A DNA stretch of 41,770 nt from Prevotella sp. (GTDB lineage: Bacteria; Bacteroidota; Bacteroidia; Bacteroidales; Bacteroidaceae). Location of the stretch: NCBI GenBank assembly GCA_017458125.1, contig JAFTGB010000045.1:1-41770 (forward strand), read 5' to 3'. A program made the translations under genes and the position numbers. The notes under the pieces are model-generated. The model made no database searches and was not told the DNA's origin. It was given only the letters and a program-made list of their open reading frames with translations. Positions 40,979 through 41,770 of the stretch are shown here, piece after piece. The stretch's first letter is position 1; each line of letters starts with the position of its first letter.

Positions 40979-41620
40979 ATGTCACGACTTAGCGATTTAT
41001 ACAAGGCAATGGAAACATTGCGAAATGAAGGTCTCTCACTGAATGAGGATTTGGAGAGGCAGGTGAGTGAACTGGAAGAAGACATCATCAAAAAAGAGAT
41101 TCTTCCTGTGGTTACTGAGACTATTGAACCTGCATTGAAGCAGGTACAACGGGATTTGGTCTTGGTGGTTGACTACCATCCAGGAATGCCTATTAGCGTA
41201 TCATTGTCTCGCAAGACAAATATCACTCAGTTGATAGATGCCAAGAAGCTAGAGGCTGATCCAGAAGTTGAACACAAGGAGTTTGGGCCTCGTAAGAGCC
41301 GTTCCTCAAAGATTGCCCCCAAAACAGGCTTATGTATCTATCGGAAGGATGGCACAATATTGCAAGAGCATGATGCTGCAACAACATTTACTTCTGCTAT
41401 CGTTGAAGCAGGGTTAGTCAGGGTAAGAGAGCTTGGACTAAAGTTCTGTCGTGTAAATATCGTGGCTACAACTAAAGATAAGAAATACGGACATACCCAA
41501 CGTGAGGCAGCCCCAGGTCTATATGTACTCACCCATAGTAGCACCAAAGACAAAAAGAAGATGTTGGATAAAATCAATGCTGCTCTCAAAATGGGTTGGA
41601 AAATAGAAATCGTCAAGTAA
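40979..41620 (+). CDS. Island protein of unknown function (213 aa)
   Basis: Starts 7 bp after the DUF1016 relic. Residues 1-60 are a charged helix or coiled coil (LSDLYKAMETLRNEGLSLNE...); a mixed middle with two VD/VV strands; residues about 115-213 form a compact basic domain beginning KTGLCIYRKDGTILQE and ending KINAALKMGWKIEIVK. No catalytic motif is recognised and no family is claimed. Tight spacing to the upstream genes and AT-rich codon use tie it to the island. Confidence 0.8.
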   Translation: MSRLSDLYKAMETLRNEGLSLNEDLERQVSELEEDIIKKEILPVVTETIEPALKQVQRDLVLVVDYHPGMPISVSLSRKTNITQLIDAKKLEADPEVEHKEFGPRKSRSSKIAPKTGLCIYRKDGTILQEHDAATTFTSAIVEAGLVRVRELGLKFCRVNIVATTKDKKYGHTQREAAPGLYVLTHSSTKDKKKMLDKINAALKMGWKIEIVK

Positions 41621-41701
41621 TCCTTCAAAAGACACTACTGTCCCGTTAAAGTGGACTAATCGCTCTTTGAAATAATTGAAATTCAGTCTTTTACAAGCAA
41701 T

Positions 41702-41735
41702 TTTGAGGGTGCGACGATTTGAATTCGTATCTTTG
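41702..41735 (+). promoter_or_regulatory. Promoter at right edge of window
   Basis: TTTG (41702-41705), 22 bp, TATCTTTG (41728-41735). An ATG follows at 41748. Confidence 0.6.
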
Positions 41736-41747
41736 CAGTCAAAACAG

Positions 41748-41770
41748 ATGGCTGCATATGAACAAATCAA
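41748..41770 (+). CDS. Start of a gene cut by the window edge
   Basis: ATG followed by AAYEQI codons and the window end. It lies 13 bp after a good promoter. The preceding 41640-41700 (ACTGTCCCGTTAAAGTGGAC and following) looks like a possible insertion-sequence end, so this could be a transposase start; too little is seen to say. Confidence 0.35.

Noticed and set aside
30355-41620. Assignment to BREX, DISARM, Mokosh or classical type I R-M
   Set aside because: No PglZ, BrxC, DrmA/B, HsdR or HsdS seen; the helicase is SNF2-type with an N-terminal PLD, unlike the Mokosh helicases.
41519-41770. 83-codon minus-strand frame at right edge
   Set aside because: Antisense to the 213-aa island gene and to a good promoter; composition is not that of a real protein.

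Overview
The window looks like chromosomal DNA from a Prevotella/Segatella-type member of the Bacteroidales. Promoters follow the Bacteroidetes pattern (TTTG or TTG, 19-22 bp, then TAnnTTTG). There are Cys-anchored lipoproteins, a Prevotella-style C-terminal sorting motif, a long-linker Rho, a Bacteroides-type serine palmitoyltransferase and TPR-AraC regulators. No tool was run: family names rest on motifs and recall.

Layout. (1) 1-9144, minus strand: an exported-protein operon (partial secreted protein, S37-like peptidase lipoprotein, small exported protein, S8 subtilisin with a sorting tail, PI-PLC-like lipoprotein), preceded by a membrane TPR-AraC regulator. Two 22-bp-period direct repeats sit just upstream of the operon promoter. 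(2) 9169-15798: rho, an acyltransferase, a 7TM-AraC regulator, a DUF3089 hydrolase lipoprotein, and a flavodoxin/DUF2023-like pair. (3) 15799-16262: a non-coding stretch with 22-bp-period repeats in both orientations. (4) 16263-20942, plus strand: housekeeping operon engB, ABC-F ATPase, recR, small membrane protein, GT2 glycosyltransferase, GNAT acetyltransferase. (5) 21021-25875: tRNA-Asp, SGNH hydrolase, galE, tRNA-Cys, a 48-aa Cys-rich membrane peptide, a lipid kinase divergent from serine palmitoyltransferase, and tRNA-Pro just behind the latter. (6) 25893-30143: gpx-ohrR operon with three copies of a candidate operator, an EamA transporter and aminopeptidase apeB.

(7) 30355-41620 is the accessory region: visibly AT-richer, all on the plus strand, tightly packed. 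It holds an XRE-type HTH protein, a 1092-aa PLD-nuclease/SNF2-helicase fusion, a DUF1016 (YhcG-like PDDEXK) protein, a 1038-aa Eco57I-like N6-adenine methylase with its own target-recognition region, two more full DUF1016 proteins, a fourth DUF1016 relic fused to a copy of the methylase tail, and an unknown 213-aa protein. I infer a DNA-modification-based defence system that does not match a classical type I/II/III R-M, BREX or DISARM gene set.

Two features of this island stand out. The last ~95 bp of the methylase gene recur twice downstream, each time after a DUF1016 gene, as if modules had been added by recombination at that tail. And each of the three intact DUF1016 genes carries, at the same place in its coding sequence, a pair of short DNA palindromes whose sequence is private to that gene.
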